Source of the DNA: Brevundimonas sp. ASV9
GTDB taxonomy: Bacteria; Pseudomonadota; Alphaproteobacteria; Caulobacterales; Caulobacteraceae
Direction of reading: 5' to 3'
Assembly (NCBI RefSeq): GCF_016429195.1
Contig: NZ_JAELUF010000004.1
Span: 1-64,000 of the forward strand
Length of the DNA stretch: 64,000 bases
Shown here: positions 35,339 through 48,347 of the stretch, piece by piece
Layout of the letters: every line of letters begins with the position of its first letter
Numbering within the stretch: the stretch's first letter is position 1
The notes under the pieces: generated by a model
What the model was told of the DNA's origin: nothing
Seen by the model: only the letters and a program-made list of their open reading frames with translations
The model's database searches: none
Position numbers and translations under genes: made by a program

Positions 35339-36277
35339 ATGTCGACCCAATCCATCCTCCTCGGCGGTGTCGAAGCCGGCGGCACCAAGTTCATTTGCGG
35401 CGTCGCCGCCGCCGACGGCGTGATCATCGACCAAATCCGTATCCCGACGACCTCGCCCGACGAGACGCTGGATGCGGTCGCGGCTTTCTTTGTCGACGCT
35501 CAGTCCAAGCACGGCCAGCTTTCTGCTCTGGCGATCGTCAGTTTCGGCCCTCTGTCGTTGAAGCCAGACGCGCCGGATTTCGGCGCCATCACCACAACGC
35601 CCAAGCCCAGCTGGAGCGACGTCAACCTGTTGGCCCGTCTGCGCCGCCGCCTTGATGTTCCTATGACGCTGGACACCGATGTGAACGGCGCGGCCGTGGG
35701 CGAACGCCTGTTCGGCAGCGGGCAAGGACTGGAGAGCTTCTGCTACGTCACGGTCGGCACGGGCGTGGGGGTCGGGGTGATGATCGACGGCGCGCCGCAT
35801 GGCGGGGCGAACCATCCCGAAGCCGGTCATATCCGGCTGCCCCGCGCCAAGGGCGACGAGACGTTCTCGGGCGTCTGTCTCTTCCATGGCGACTGCCTGG
35901 AAGGCCTGGCGAGCGGGCCGGCGCTGAAAGCGCGCTGGGGCGCGGCCGCCGAGACGTTTTCTGACGATCATACGGCCTGGCCGATGGCGGCGGAGTATAT
36001 CGCCGGTCTGTGCACCAACCTGACCTACACGCTGCGGCCCGAGCGAATCATCATCGGCGGCGGCGTAATGCAGCCGCACATGTACGATCTGGTCAGACAG
36101 GCGTTGGTGAGACAGCTCGGCGGCTATGACGCCAGCCTGAAAGGTCTGGATATGCAGACCTACATCGCGGCGCCGACTGCGGGCGTGTCAGCCGGCCTGA
36201 TCGGCGCATTGGCCCTCGCCTACCGTTCCGTCACGGGCGCGTGGCCCAAGGACTGGGGCACGCAAGGCCAGGATTAG
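35339..36277 (+). CDS. ROK family sugar kinase (probable fructokinase)
   Basis: 312 residues. N-terminal phosphate-binding GGVEAGGTKFICGV, DTDVNGAAVGE with the catalytic Asp, GTGVGVGVMIDG, and the ROK zinc site with H in PEAGHIRL and C-x2-H-x2-C in GVCLFHGDCLEG. The spacing resembles bacterial fructokinase/mannokinase of the GmuE/YdhR type. It lies alone between a small reverse gene and tRNA-Val. Confidence 0.9.
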   Translation: MSTQSILLGGVEAGGTKFICGVAAADGVIIDQIRIPTTSPDETLDAVAAFFVDAQSKHGQLSALAIVSFGPLSLKPDAPDFGAITTTPKPSWSDVNLLARLRRRLDVPMTLDTDVNGAAVGERLFGSGQGLESFCYVTVGTGVGVGVMIDGAPHGGANHPEAGHIRLPRAKGDETFSGVCLFHGDCLEGLASGPALKARWGAAAETFSDDHTAWPMAAEYIAGLCTNLTYTLRPERIIIGGGVMQPHMYDLVRQALVRQLGGYDASLKGLDMQTYIAAPTAGVSAGLIGALALAYRSVTGAWPKDWGTQGQD

Positions 36278-36290
36278 ATCGAATTGGAGA

Positions 36291-36365
36291 TGGTGGACGC
36301 GACAGGGATTGAACCTGTGACCCCCTCGGTGTGAACGAGGTGCTCTCCCGCTGAGCTACGCGTCC
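36291..36365 (-). tRNA. tRNA-Val (CAC)
   Basis: Complete cloverleaf with a 7-bp acceptor stem GGACGCG/CGCGTCC, anticodon loop TTCACAC (anticodon CAC, codon GUG) and encoded CCA at 36291-36293. Confidence 0.95.
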
Positions 36366-36421
36366 TTGCCTTGCGGAGGCGGCGACATAGCCCGGTCGCC
36401 GGCCCCGCGCAAGCGCCTGTT

Positions 36422-37711
36422 TCAGATTCCGGCGGCGCGAAAGCCTTCGGGCGTATCGGCTTCCGGGTCGCCCGGCAGCCAGGCGACGTGACCGCTGTAG
36501 ATGTCCTGGTTGAGGATGCCCTCTTCCTTGGCGACCAGCACCGGCACCAGCATCTGTCCGGTGACGTTGGTCGCGGTGCGCATCATGTCGATGATCCGGT
36601 CGATGGCGACGATATAGCCGATGCCTTCCAGCGGCAGGCCGGCGGTCGACAGGGTCAGGGTCAGCATGACGATGCTGGTCCCCGGCACGCCGGCCGTGCC
36701 CAGCGAGCCGAGCACCGCCGTCAGGCCGATGAGGACGTATTGGGTCAGCGTCAGATCGATCTTGAAATACTGGGCGATGAAGATCGAGGCGATAGCTGGA
36801 TAGATGGCCCCGCACCCGTCCATCTTCACATTGGCCCCCAGGGGCACGGCGAAGGCGGCGTAGGCCTGGGGCACGCCCAGCCGTTCGACCGTCTGGCGCA
36901 GTGTGATCGGCAACGTCCCCAGCGAGGATGAGGTCGCAAATGCGGTCTGCTGGGCCGCGAAGGCGCCGCGGAAGAAGCTGGTCACCTTCAGGCCATGCAC
37001 CTTCAGCAGGCCCGAATAGACGATCAGGATGTGGAACAGGCAGGCGGCGTAAATGGCCAGGATGAACTTCACCAGAGGCAGCAGCGCCTCCCAGCCGTAG
37101 CCGCCGACGACCGATCCGATCAGACCGAACACGCCGATAGGCGTCAGCTGGATCACCCAGCGGGTGATACGGAAGATGATGGCCGCACCCTCATCCACCA
37201 GACGCCGAACGCCCTGCGCCCGGTCGCCCAGCGCCACCAGGGCCATGCCGACCAGGGCCGAGAAGAAGATGATCTGAAGCACCTTGCCTTCGGCCAGGGC
37301 CGCGAACGGATTGGTCGGCACGACGCCGATCAAGACTTCCAGCGGCGTCGGGATTACGCGCTCTTTCACCTCGCCCAGCGGCAGGTTGGACAGGCCGACG
37401 CCCGGATTGATGATGTGACCGAAGGCGAAACCGACCAGCACAGCTAGCAGCGACGTGATGGCGAACCAGAGGATGGTCCGCACCCCCAACCGCACGGCCC
37501 CCGCTCCTTCCCCCAGCTTGGCGATGGAACTGGCGATGGTGAACAGCACCAGCGGCGCCACCACCATGCGGATCAGGTTCAGATAAACGTCGCCGATCGG
37601 CTGAAGCCAGGTCTCGGCCCGCTCGCGCAGGATCAGCCCGGCGATGATGCCGAGGATGAAGCCGGCGGCGGTCCGCTGCCACAGCGGGATCTTGAAAAAG
37701 CGAGCGAGCAT
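36422..37711 (-). CDS. Dicarboxylate/amino-acid:cation symporter (DAACS)
   Basis: 429 residues with about eight membrane helices and the two re-entrant hairpins of GltPh-type carriers. The substrate-site sequences SSSLGTLPITLR, GCGAIYPAIASIF and GTAGVPGTSIVMLTLTL are clear. It imports C4-dicarboxylates or acidic amino acids with H+ or Na+; which one is not decided. Preceded by the tRNA-Val gene downstream, read from the same strand. Confidence 0.92.
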   Translation of the reverse strand: MLARFFKIPLWQRTAAGFILGIIAGLILRERAETWLQPIGDVYLNLIRMVVAPLVLFTIASSIAKLGEGAGAVRLGVRTILWFAITSLLAVLVGFAFGHIINPGVGLSNLPLGEVKERVIPTPLEVLIGVVPTNPFAALAEGKVLQIIFFSALVGMALVALGDRAQGVRRLVDEGAAIIFRITRWVIQLTPIGVFGLIGSVVGGYGWEALLPLVKFILAIYAACLFHILIVYSGLLKVHGLKVTSFFRGAFAAQQTAFATSSSLGTLPITLRQTVERLGVPQAYAAFAVPLGANVKMDGCGAIYPAIASIFIAQYFKIDLTLTQYVLIGLTAVLGSLGTAGVPGTSIVMLTLTLSTAGLPLEGIGYIVAIDRIIDMMRTATNVTGQMLVPVLVAKEEGILNQDIYSGHVAWLPGDPEADTPEGFRAAGI

Positions 37712-37811
37712 GACGGCACTTTCAACAGGGGTGCGCCAATCTGTCCATCGCCATGGCGATCCGCAACCGCAGCAGCGATCATTCAGGCGACAGATTTCCT
37801 GTCGGCTGGCT

Positions 37812-38525
37812 TCAGAATTTCAGCGCCCGCTTTACGTAGAAGTCGGAGAGGATGCCGTCGATCGCCTCTTCCACGTCCTCGAAAGCGTCGATCAGCACAT
37901 CCCCGCCCAGGTCTTCGACGGGCGTCGGCGTAAAGCCGAAGGTCGTCAGAATGCAGGGCATGCCGGCGTCTTTGGCGGCGTCCGCGTCCGGCGCGGCGTC
38001 TCCCACCATGATGGCCCGTTCGGGATCACCGCCTGCGATCACGACGGCCTCCTTCAGATGGGCGCCCGAGGGCTTGCGCGCGCTAACCCGATCCGGGCCG
38101 ACGATGGCGGCGAAATGTCGGGTCAGGTCCAGCTTGTCCAACAACAGCTCCGACAGGTCCGAACGCTTGTTGGTGGCGACGACCAGAATTGCGCCCCGCT
38201 CGGTCAGACGCTCCAGCGTCTCGACCACGCCCTCGAAGGGTTGCGAGCCGTCGGCGATATGGGCGGCGTAATCGACCAGGAAGCGCTCGAACAGATCGTC
38301 GGACTTGGCCCGCTCGACCGGCACGCCGGCGGCTTCGAAGCCGTGCACCAGCAGCGCCCGCGCGCCCGATCCGATCAGGGTCGAGGCGGACTCCATCGGC
38401 ACGGGCGGCAGCCCATCCTCGACCAGCATCCGGTTCAGCGTGCCGATCAGGTCCGGGGCGGAATCGACCAGCGTGCCATCCAGGTCGAAGGCGATGGTCC
38501 AGCCTTCCAGGTCGCGATCGCTCAT
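37812..38525 (-). CDS. gph: Phosphoglycolate phosphatase (HAD family)
   Basis: 237 residues from the ATG at 38525, with GGGAG placed correctly for it rather than for the ATG at 38531. HAD motif I is AFDLDGTLVDSAPDL, motif II VVATNKRSD, motif III K in ARKPSG and motif IV VGDAAPDADAA. Removes 2-phosphoglycolate. Divergent from glmU with about 64 bp between start codons. Confidence 0.9.
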   Translation of the reverse strand: MSDRDLEGWTIAFDLDGTLVDSAPDLIGTLNRMLVEDGLPPVPMESASTLIGSGARALLVHGFEAAGVPVERAKSDDLFERFLVDYAAHIADGSQPFEGVVETLERLTERGAILVVATNKRSDLSELLLDKLDLTRHFAAIVGPDRVSARKPSGAHLKEAVVIAGGDPERAIMVGDAAPDADAAKDAGMPCILTTFGFTPTPVEDLGGDVLIDAFEDVEEAIDGILSDFYVKRALKF

Positions 38526-38589
38526 CCACATCTCCCGCTGGCCCGCATGATGGGCTAGATCGCAGGATGACTAGACTGCGAGACGATTC

Positions 38590-39942
38590 ATGACCAGCCA
38601 GACGCGCGCCCGCGCCGCCATCATTCTCGCCGCCGGCCAGGGCACGCGGATGAAGTCGCCGCTGCCCAAGGTGCTGCACCCCCTCGCCCACCGCGCCATG
38701 CTGGACCACGCCATCGATGCGGCGGAAGGCCTGGGGTGCGAACGCATCGTCGTCGTGGTCGGCAATCACTCGCCGGAGGTCCGGGCCCATGTCGTCAAAC
38801 GACTGGGCGAGGCCGCCATTGCGGTCCAGGATCCGCCGCTCGGCACCGGCCACGCCGTGCGCGCCGCCGAACAGGCCCTGGCCGGCTTCGACGGCGAGGT
38901 GGTCGTCACCTATGGCGACGTGCCCCTGCTGAAAGCCGCCGACATCGAGCCCGTGTTCAATGCCGACGGCGTCACCGTCATCGGGTTCGAGGCTCGCGAT
39001 CCGGGCGCCTATGGCCGTCTGATCGTCGACGGCGACACCCTGACCGCCATCACGGAGGCCAAGGAAGCGTCGGCCGAGGTTCTCGCCATCACGGCCTGCA
39101 ACTCGGGCGTCATGGCCGCGCCAGCGGCCCTGCTCTTTTCGCTGCTGGCCGAGGTGAAGAACGAAAACGCCAAGGGCGAATACTATCTGACGGATGTCGT
39201 CGCTCTGGCGCGACAGGGCGGCCACCCAACCCGCGCCGTCTTCGCCGCAGAGGACGCGGTGATGGGCGTCAACTCCCAGGCAGAACTGGCTCAGGCCGAG
39301 GCCCTGTTCCAGACCGTGCAACGCGACACCTTCCTGGCGTCCGGCGTGACAATGGCGGCGCCCGACACCGTTCATTTCGCCTGGGACACCCAGATCGGCG
39401 CCGGAACCGTAATCGAGCCGTTCGTCGTCTTCGGTCCCGGGGCAGCCATCGAGGGCGGCGCGCGCATTCGCAGCTTCAGCCATATCGAGGGCGCGCGGGT
39501 CGCGGCCGGCGCCGAGGTCGGTCCCTATGCGCGCCTGCGTCCCGGCGCGGACCTGGCGACGGGGGTCAAGGTCGGCAATTTCGTCGAGGTCAAGAACGTG
39601 AAGATGGCGGAAGGCGCTAAGGCCAATCACCTGGCCTATCTGGGCGACGGGTCGGTTGGCGCGGGCGCCAACGTCGGCGCAGGGACGATCTTCTGCAACT
39701 ACGACGGCTTCAACAAAGCCCAGACCCAGGTCGGCGCCGGCGCCTTCATCGGATCGAACTCCAGCCTGGTGGCCCCGGTGGTCATCGGCGACGGCGCCCT
39801 GATCGCATCCGGCTCTGTCATTACCGAGGACGTGCCCGCCGACGCCATGGCCTTCGGCCGCGCCCTCCAGATCGTCAAACCCGAAGCGGCCGCGGCCTTC
39901 CGTGTCGAAGCCAAGGCGAAGAAGGCTGCGAAATCCAAATGA
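38590..39942 (+). CDS. glmU: Bifunctional GlmU uridyltransferase/acetyltransferase
   Basis: 450 residues. Uridyltransferase domain with [20 protein letters not shown], then a left-handed beta-helix of hexapeptide repeats (about 250-430) carrying the acetyltransferase site. The C-terminal KAKKAAKSK tail is basic. It makes UDP-GlcNAc for peptidoglycan and LPS. Overlaps rpiA by 4 nt. Confidence 0.97.
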   Translation: MTSQTRARAAIILAAGQGTRMKSPLPKVLHPLAHRAMLDHAIDAAEGLGCERIVVVVGNHSPEVRAHVVKRLGEAAIAVQDPPLGTGHAVRAAEQALAGFDGEVVVTYGDVPLLKAADIEPVFNADGVTVIGFEARDPGAYGRLIVDGDTLTAITEAKEASAEVLAITACNSGVMAAPAALLFSLLAEVKNENAKGEYYLTDVVALARQGGHPTRAVFAAEDAVMGVNSQAELAQAEALFQTVQRDTFLASGVTMAAPDTVHFAWDTQIGAGTVIEPFVVFGPGAAIEGGARIRSFSHIEGARVAAGAEVGPYARLRPGADLATGVKVGNFVEVKNVKMAEGAKANHLAYLGDGSVGAGANVGAGTIFCNYDGFNKAQTQVGAGAFIGSNSSLVAPVVIGDGALIASGSVITEDVPADAMAFGRALQIVKPEAAAAFRVEAKAKKAAKSK

Positions 39943-40622
39943 GCGACCTCCAGAAGAAGAACGCCGGCGAGGCGGCCGCCGCCCATGTCGAGGCGGGCAT
40001 GATCGTCGGCCTGGGCACCGGCTCGACGGCCGCCTGGTTCGTCAAGGCGCTGGCGGCGCGCAACCTGCCCGACCTGCGCTGCGTGCCGACATCGGAAAAG
40101 ACCGCAGACTTGGCGCGCGAACTCGGGCTGACGTTGTCGACGCTCGAGGACACGCCGCGCATCGACCTGACCGTGGACGGCGCCGACGAGATCGGGCCGG
40201 GCCTGGCGCTGATCAAGGGGGGCGGTGCGGCCCTGCTGCGCGAGAAGCTGGTTTGGGAGGCTTCGACCCGCTGCATCGTCATCGCCGACGCGGCCAAGGT
40301 GGTGCCTGTGCTGGGGACCTTCCCCCTGCCGATCGAGGTCGTCGCCTTCGGTCACAAGACGACAGCCAACCGCATCGCCGATGTGCTGATCGACCACGAC
40401 ATCAACCAGCCGGCGCGCGTTCGGCAGGCGGATCGCGGGCTGGTCCGCACCGACGGCGGCAATCTGATCTATGACGCGGGCTGCAAGGCGATCCACGATC
40501 CGGTCCGTCTGGCCGACGATCTGAAACTGATCACAGGCGTGGTGGAGCACGGGCTGTTCCTGGATCTCGCGGACCTCGCCATCATCGGCACGGACGAGGG
40601 CTTTGAGGAACGTCTTCCCTAG
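39939..40622 (+). CDS. rpiA: Ribose-5-phosphate isomerase A
   Basis: 227 residues. [29 protein letters not shown] with the conserved Asp residues, [12 protein letters not shown] and the catalytic region are all present. Interconverts ribose-5-P and ribulose-5-P. Coupled to glmU by ATGA, and its TAG stop shares CTAG with the stop of the convergent sugar transferase gene. Confidence 0.97.
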   Translation: MSDLQKKNAGEAAAAHVEAGMIVGLGTGSTAAWFVKALAARNLPDLRCVPTSEKTADLARELGLTLSTLEDTPRIDLTVDGADEIGPGLALIKGGGAALLREKLVWEASTRCIVIADAAKVVPVLGTFPLPIEVVAFGHKTTANRIADVLIDHDINQPARVRQADRGLVRTDGGNLIYDAGCKAIHDPVRLADDLKLITGVVEHGLFLDLADLAIIGTDEGFEERLP

Positions 40623-41281
40623 GACACGCCCCGGCGGCTCAGCACCGCCGGGACCGTGCGCGCCAGGATCGCCAGATAGACTCCGATGCTCCGGTTTCTG
40701 ACCAGCCAGACATCCATCGCAACCCGGCGCGGATAGGGCACGGCGTTGCGCCCCGAGACCTGCCACAGCCCCGTCAGGCCCGGGCGGACCGTGCAGTAGT
40801 CGGCCAGTCGCCGCCCGTATCGTGCGGCCTCGTCGATCACGATCGGTCGGGGGCCGACCAGAGACATCTCGCCCCTCAACACATTGATCAGCTGCGGCAG
40901 CTCATCCAGGCTGGACCGTCGCAACAGGCGGCCAAGCGACGTGACGCGCGGATCGTGTGTCAGCTTTCGCATCGCCAGCCATTCCGGATCAGAGGTTGAC
41001 GGCAAGGCTTGCTCAGCCCCCATCCTCATGGAGCGAAACTTGAGACAGTAGAATAGTCGGCCGTCGCGCCCGATCCGTTGCTGGCGAAAGATCGCGGCCC
41101 CTCCGTCCTGCGCCCTGACGCCCAGAGCAATGAAAAGGAAGAGCGGCCAGGTCAGAAGCAGGCCTATCAGGGCGAAGGCGACATCCATGGCGCGGGTCGG
41201 GTCGTGACGAACACGGCGCCGAGACGCACCCACGCCGCGTGTCGACGTCACATCGCACCCGGCCAATTCCGATATAGACAT
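40619..41281 (-). CDS. Undecaprenyl-phosphate sugar transferase (WbaP/PglC type)
   Basis: 220 residues. One hydrophobic helix (about 34-55), then the bacterial sugar-transferase pattern FRQQRIGRDGRLFYCLKFRSMR, SLDELPQLINVLRGEMSLVGPRP and VRPGLTGLWQVSGRN. This places a first sugar-phosphate on the lipid carrier for polysaccharide synthesis. It lacks the long N-terminal multi-helix part of WbaP and is a core-domain version. No other polysaccharide genes flank it. Confidence 0.92.
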   Translation of the reverse strand: MSISELAGCDVTSTRGVGASRRRVRHDPTRAMDVAFALIGLLLTWPLFLFIALGVRAQDGGAAIFRQQRIGRDGRLFYCLKFRSMRMGAEQALPSTSDPEWLAMRKLTHDPRVTSLGRLLRRSSLDELPQLINVLRGEMSLVGPRPIVIDEAARYGRRLADYCTVRPGLTGLWQVSGRNAVPYPRRVAMDVWLVRNRSIGVYLAILARTVPAVLSRRGVS

Positions 41282-41360
41282 TCAGCGCCCCCAAGCGTCA
41301 CCATGACGTGGGATTGCGTGGCTGGCAATCTTGGCGCGTCGTCAGCACAGATTGCTCAGA

Positions 41361-41858
41361 TTAGTCGCCGCCCCACCAACTCAGCGTGAATGGCGTGCGA
41401 CGGCTGCTCACCGAAACCGTCCCGGTGACGACAGGCGTCTGATCTCCGAGATTGCGCCGCGCTGTCGCCAATGCGCCCTGATCAATCCGCGCCGACAACT
41501 CCACCGGGCCCATGCCGGGCGCGGAGCCGCGCATCTGGATCCGATCGTCGGTGACGACATAGGCGTCTGGCAGAACCCTTGCCTCGCCTTGCGGCCCGGT
41601 CAGCGACAGGATCAGCGGCGGGGAAGCGCGGGAGCCGCCTTCCCAGGCGGCGAAGGCCTCATCCTGCCCGATGAACAGCGATGCCACGGGCTGCATCGCT
41701 TCCTCGCCTGTCGGGCGATAGTCGCCCGAGATATCGCCGCTCAGACGATGCTGGAACGTCGCTTCCGGCGTCGACGTCGGCGTCGCAGCGTCGCGCCGCT
41801 CGCATGCCGCCAGGCTCAACAAGCCCGCGACCGCAACGACCACCCATGAGGACTTCAT
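41361..41858 (-). CDS. Hypothetical lipoprotein
   Basis: 165 residues with signal peptide and lipobox LSLAAC (Cys19). The mature part is predicted beta-rich with two Trp at the end (LSWWGGD) and no recognised family. It is coupled to the M28 peptidase gene by a 4-nt overlap, so the two may act on the same envelope substrate. Confidence 0.7.
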   Translation of the reverse strand: MKSSWVVVAVAGLLSLAACERRDAATPTSTPEATFQHRLSGDISGDYRPTGEEAMQPVASLFIGQDEAFAAWEGGSRASPPLILSLTGPQGEARVLPDAYVVTDDRIQMRGSAPGMGPVELSARIDQGALATARRNLGDQTPVVTGTVSVSSRRTPFTLSWWGGD

Positions 41859-42811
41859 CGATCTAGCGCCCGGTCCAACGCGCGGAACCCGGCGATGGCG
41901 ATTTCGGTCGCGCTGGTGAAGATCGACGGCTTGATCCGATCGAAGGTGTCGCTCGGTCGATGATAGTCGGGGTGATAGTCGACGCCCATGTACAGGAAGG
42001 GGACGCCCGCCTCGTGGAAGGCGCCATGATCGGAGGCATCGACCCAGTTAGTCTCACCCGTATCCTGCGGGGTGTCCTTGCCGAAGGCGAAGGACACGGC
42101 CCCGTTCGGCGCCACGGCCTCCAGCACGGGGCGCAGATTGGGGTGCTGATAGGTCCCGGTGACCCACAGATGGCCGTCCGTTTCCGCCCGGGCCGTCATG
42201 TCGAAGTTCAGGTTCAGGCTCAGTGACGACAGGGGCACCGGAGGCGCCTTGACGATCTCGCGAGCGCCCAACAGCCCCCGCTCCTCGCCGTCCAGCGCAA
42301 CGATCAGCACGCTGTGTTCCGGCGGTTGGGCCTTCAGTCGCGCCGCCAGTTCCAGCATCGTCGCTACGCCCGAGGCGTTGTCGTCGGCGCCATGGAAGAT
42401 CTGACCGTCATTGACGCCGACATGGTCGTAGTGGGCCGTCACCACGATATAGCGGTCGGCGACGCGCGTTCCGGGGATCAGGCCGACGATGTTGACGCCG
42501 CTGAAGGTCTTCACGCCCTCGCGCGTACGGCCCGGCGCCTCGAACCGCTGCAAACGCCCGAACGGCGCCGGCTGAACGCCCATGGCCTCCAATCTCGAGA
42601 CGATGTAGGCGCGCGCCCGCTCGCCGCCTTCCGAGCCCGTGTCGCGGCCCTGCATGTCGTCGGCGGACAGGATGCGAACGTCCTCCAGCAGTTGGCTGGA
42701 AACCGGCGCGACGGCGCTCGGAGCAGTCGGCGCTGTTGCGGGAACGGCGGCGCAGCCGCTGACGATCAGGGCGGCGCCAGCGACGAAGAGGCAGAGGGTC
42801 GAACGAGTCAT
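41855..42811 (-). CDS. M28 family zinc peptidase lipoprotein
   Basis: 318 residues with lipobox VSGC (Cys20). Zinc and catalytic residues of M28: His in TAHYDHVG, Asp in HGADDNASG, the Glu-Glu pair in DGEERGLLG, Asp in NFDMTARA and His in DYHPDYHRPSD. Members are periplasmic or secreted aminopeptidases. Divergent from ligA. Confidence 0.93.
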   Translation of the reverse strand: MTRSTLCLFVAGAALIVSGCAAVPATAPTAPSAVAPVSSQLLEDVRILSADDMQGRDTGSEGGERARAYIVSRLEAMGVQPAPFGRLQRFEAPGRTREGVKTFSGVNIVGLIPGTRVADRYIVVTAHYDHVGVNDGQIFHGADDNASGVATMLELAARLKAQPPEHSVLIVALDGEERGLLGAREIVKAPPVPLSSLSLNLNFDMTARAETDGHLWVTGTYQHPNLRPVLEAVAPNGAVSFAFGKDTPQDTGETNWVDASDHGAFHEAGVPFLYMGVDYHPDYHRPSDTFDRIKPSIFTSATEIAIAGFRALDRALDR

Positions 42812-42841
42812 ACAGGCTCCGATAGGGACGCGCGAACCTAG

Positions 42842-45265
<2,424 letters not shown>

Positions 45266-45387
45266 AGTTGACCTAAGGGTCGGTTTTCGTTGGTGATCGC
45301 CGGGGTTTTGGCCTTGTTTTCAACCGAAACCGCGATCAACGTCCGCTTTAACGGGCGGTGCGACCGACCCGACGAAAGGGAACGACT

Positions 45388-45810
45388 ATGAAGATCAAGA
45401 TCATGCTGGCCGCAGCGACCCTGGCGGGCGCCCTCGCCTCTCCGGCCCTGGCAGGCGACCCGACCGGCCTGTGGCAGACGCCGACCAATGGCGGTCAGGT
45501 GCGGATCGCGCGCTGCGGACAGGCGCTGTGCGGCACGCTGGTGACCTCGGACCACATTCGCCGCGACGCGAATGCGCGCGACGCCAACAATCGCGACGCC
45601 TCGCTGCGGAACCGCACCCTGCGCAATCTGCCGATGCTGACGGGCTTCACCGGTGGTCCGACGGAATGGCGCAACGGCTCGGTCTATAACCCGGCCGACG
45701 GCGGCACCTATCGCGGCACCATTACCATGACGAACGACAACAGCCTGCGTCTGCGCGGCTGCATCGTGGCTCCGCTCTGCAAGACCCAGACCTGGACCCG
45801 CATCCAGTAG
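45388..45810 (+). CDS. DUF2147 family secreted protein
   Basis: 140 residues from the ATG at 45388 (after AAAGGGAACG). Signal peptide cleaved after SPALAG, then the DUF2147 pattern DPTGLWQTPTNGGQVRIARCG ... LCGTLV ... YNPADGGTYRGTITMTNDNSLRLRGCIVAPLCKTQTWTRI. A small exported beta-barrel-like (lipocalin-shaped) family of unknown role. Its terminator follows. Confidence 0.9.
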   Translation: MKIKIMLAAATLAGALASPALAGDPTGLWQTPTNGGQVRIARCGQALCGTLVTSDHIRRDANARDANNRDASLRNRTLRNLPMLTGFTGGPTEWRNGSVYNPADGGTYRGTITMTNDNSLRLRGCIVAPLCKTQTWTRIQ

Positions 45811-45835
45811 GATCAGGGACGCCCCACATACGAAA

Positions 45836-45863
45836 GGCCCGGTCGGAGCGATCCGATCGGGCC
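45836..45863 (+). terminator. Intrinsic terminator after DUF2147 gene
   Basis: 12-bp stem GGCCCGGTCGGA / TCCGATCGGGCC (one G-U) with GCGA loop, preceded by AAA and followed by CTGTTTAATTT. It also lies between this gene and the convergent aldo/keto reductase. Confidence 0.8.
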
Positions 45864-45884
45864 CTGTTTAATTTGGCTTGTAGC

Positions 45885-46871
<987 letters not shown>

Positions 46872-46979
46872 AGGGCCTTCTCCTGTCGATGTGGGGATCG
46901 GCCTGCAACAGATATGGCGACCGATGATCAGGAGATGGTCGCGGCGACGGCGGGCTGCAAGACCGGCCGCGCTTTGCGA

Positions 46980-47056
46980 TGGTACCGCCTCTCAGGCTTG
47001 AACTGAGGACCTCCGGTTCCACAAACCGGCGCTCTAACCAACTGAGCTAAGGCGGC
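46980..47056 (-). tRNA. tRNA-His (GTG)
   Basis: Cloverleaf with anticodon loop TTGTGGA (GTG) and encoded CCA at 46980-46982. The acceptor stem is GCCGCCT/AGGCGGT, so G1 faces U72 and the discriminator is A73, instead of the usual G-1:C73. This form is known in a clade of alphaproteobacteria that lost G-1. Confidence 0.95.
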
Positions 47057-47132
47057 CCGCTCATCGCGAGGCGCGTTCTCTACCGAGGCCTTACAGGCCA
47101 ATCAAGCGAAGAGTTTGGAACAGACAAACAAA

Positions 47133-47158
47133 AACGCCCCGGCGGATGCCGGGGCGTT
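47133..47158 (-). terminator. Terminator of the exbB-exbD-tonB operon
   Basis: 11-bp stem AACGCCCCGGC/GCCGGGGCGTT with GGAT loop; on the reverse strand it is followed by TTTTTGTTTG, a strong U-tract, 21 nt after the tonB stop. Confidence 0.9.
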
Positions 47159-47179
47159 ATGTCTAGTCGAAGATTGGTC

Positions 47180-47893
47180 CTACTGAAGGCGGAAGCGAAC
47201 CGTGAAACGCGCTTGTCCACCTTGAGCGACACCATCCACCGTGCCCGGCGCAAAGCGCGCGGAACGCATGGACGAAAGCGCCTCGCGACCGAACCCGGCA
47301 CCCGAAGGCGTTTCGGAAACGACGCTGCAGTTCGTCGCCGATCCATTGGCCTGAACCGAGCAGAGCAATACGACCGTTCCCTCCTCGATCCCACGCTCTT
47401 GAGCGCGAGCGGGGAATTCCGGGCGGGGCTGCCGCGACCACGACACGTTCGTGATCGTCGAAGGACGAGCCGGAGCCGGGGGAGCGGGCGGAGGCGGAGG
47501 TCCAGGAATATTGACGGGCGGACCCGTGTATTCAACCCGATCTTCCTTCTTCGTCGGCGTGATGTTGACCGGCGGAGGGGGGACGATGTTCGGGACCGGA
47601 GCCGGCACACGCACCTGAAGCTTCGGCGGCGGAGGCGTATCCGTCGGCGGAGGCGGCGGGGGCGGAGGCGGCGGAGGCGGCGGAACCGGCTCGACCAACT
47701 CGACCTCGACGGACTCATCGACGTAGTTGAACTCCTTCAGCTTGAACTTGGACTGCTGAACAAAGAAGATCAGCAACGCGAACAAGATGCTGACCACCAT
47801 AAGGCAGACGATCAGCACGGGGTAGGACACCCCCATGAAACCCTTCTTCTTGGGTACGTCGTAGCGACTGCGATGATATTCGACGTCTGTCAT
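47180..47893 (-). CDS. tonB: Energy transducer TonB
   Basis: 237 residues: cytoplasmic N-terminus, one membrane helix (about 21-46), a proline-rich periplasmic spacer with a run of 13 prolines, and a C-terminal TonB domain (about 155-237) with RPEFPARAQERGIEEGTVVL and FGREALSSMRSARFAPG. Transmits proton-motive force to outer-membrane receptors. Last gene of the operon with exbD and exbB. Confidence 0.95.
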   Translation of the reverse strand: MTDVEYHRSRYDVPKKKGFMGVSYPVLIVCLMVVSILFALLIFFVQQSKFKLKEFNYVDESVEVELVEPVPPPPPPPPPPPPPTDTPPPPKLQVRVPAPVPNIVPPPPVNITPTKKEDRVEYTGPPVNIPGPPPPPAPPAPARPSTITNVSWSRQPRPEFPARAQERGIEEGTVVLLCSVQANGSATNCSVVSETPSGAGFGREALSSMRSARFAPGTVDGVAQGGQARFTVRFRLQ

Positions 47894-47907
47894 ACTATCT
47901 CCGCATC

Positions 47908-48342
47908 CTAACTCGTCGCCTGGTCTTCGCCGACCAGCGCAACGCTATAGAAGCCGTTATCCTGCAGCGCATTCATGACCTGCATGAAGTCGCCGTAACG
48001 GGTGTTCTGGTCGCCCCGAATGAAGATCCGCTCATCGGCCGGGTTCCGGGATCCGATCTGTTTCTTCAGATCTTCACCCAGTGCTCCGACGTCGGTCCGG
48101 AAATCGCCCACATAGACGTCACCGTCATTCTGGATCGAAATATAGACCGGCTTGGGCGGGTTCGGGGCCGCCTTGGCGACGGCGATTGGCAACTCAACAG
48201 GCACCGACACGGAGGCTAGCGGAGCCGCCACCATGAAGATGATGAGCAGAACCAGCATGATATCAACGAAAGGCGTAACGTTGATATCACTGTTGGCCTG
48301 AGGCAGGTTGCCAGCGCCGCCCGATTTAATCTTGGCGGCCAT
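47908..48342 (-). CDS. exbD: Biopolymer transport protein ExbD
   Basis: 144 residues. The membrane helix holds the proton-path Asp in NVTPFVDIMLVLLIIFMV, followed by the periplasmic domain with IRGDQNTRYGDFM. Partner of ExbB in the TonB motor. 14 nt from tonB and 5 nt from exbB. Confidence 0.96.
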   Translation of the reverse strand: MAAKIKSGGAGNLPQANSDINVTPFVDIMLVLLIIFMVAAPLASVSVPVELPIAVAKAAPNPPKPVYISIQNDGDVYVGDFRTDVGALGEDLKKQIGSRNPADERIFIRGDQNTRYGDFMQVMNALQDNGFYSVALVGEDQATS

Positions 48343-48347
48343 CCGTC

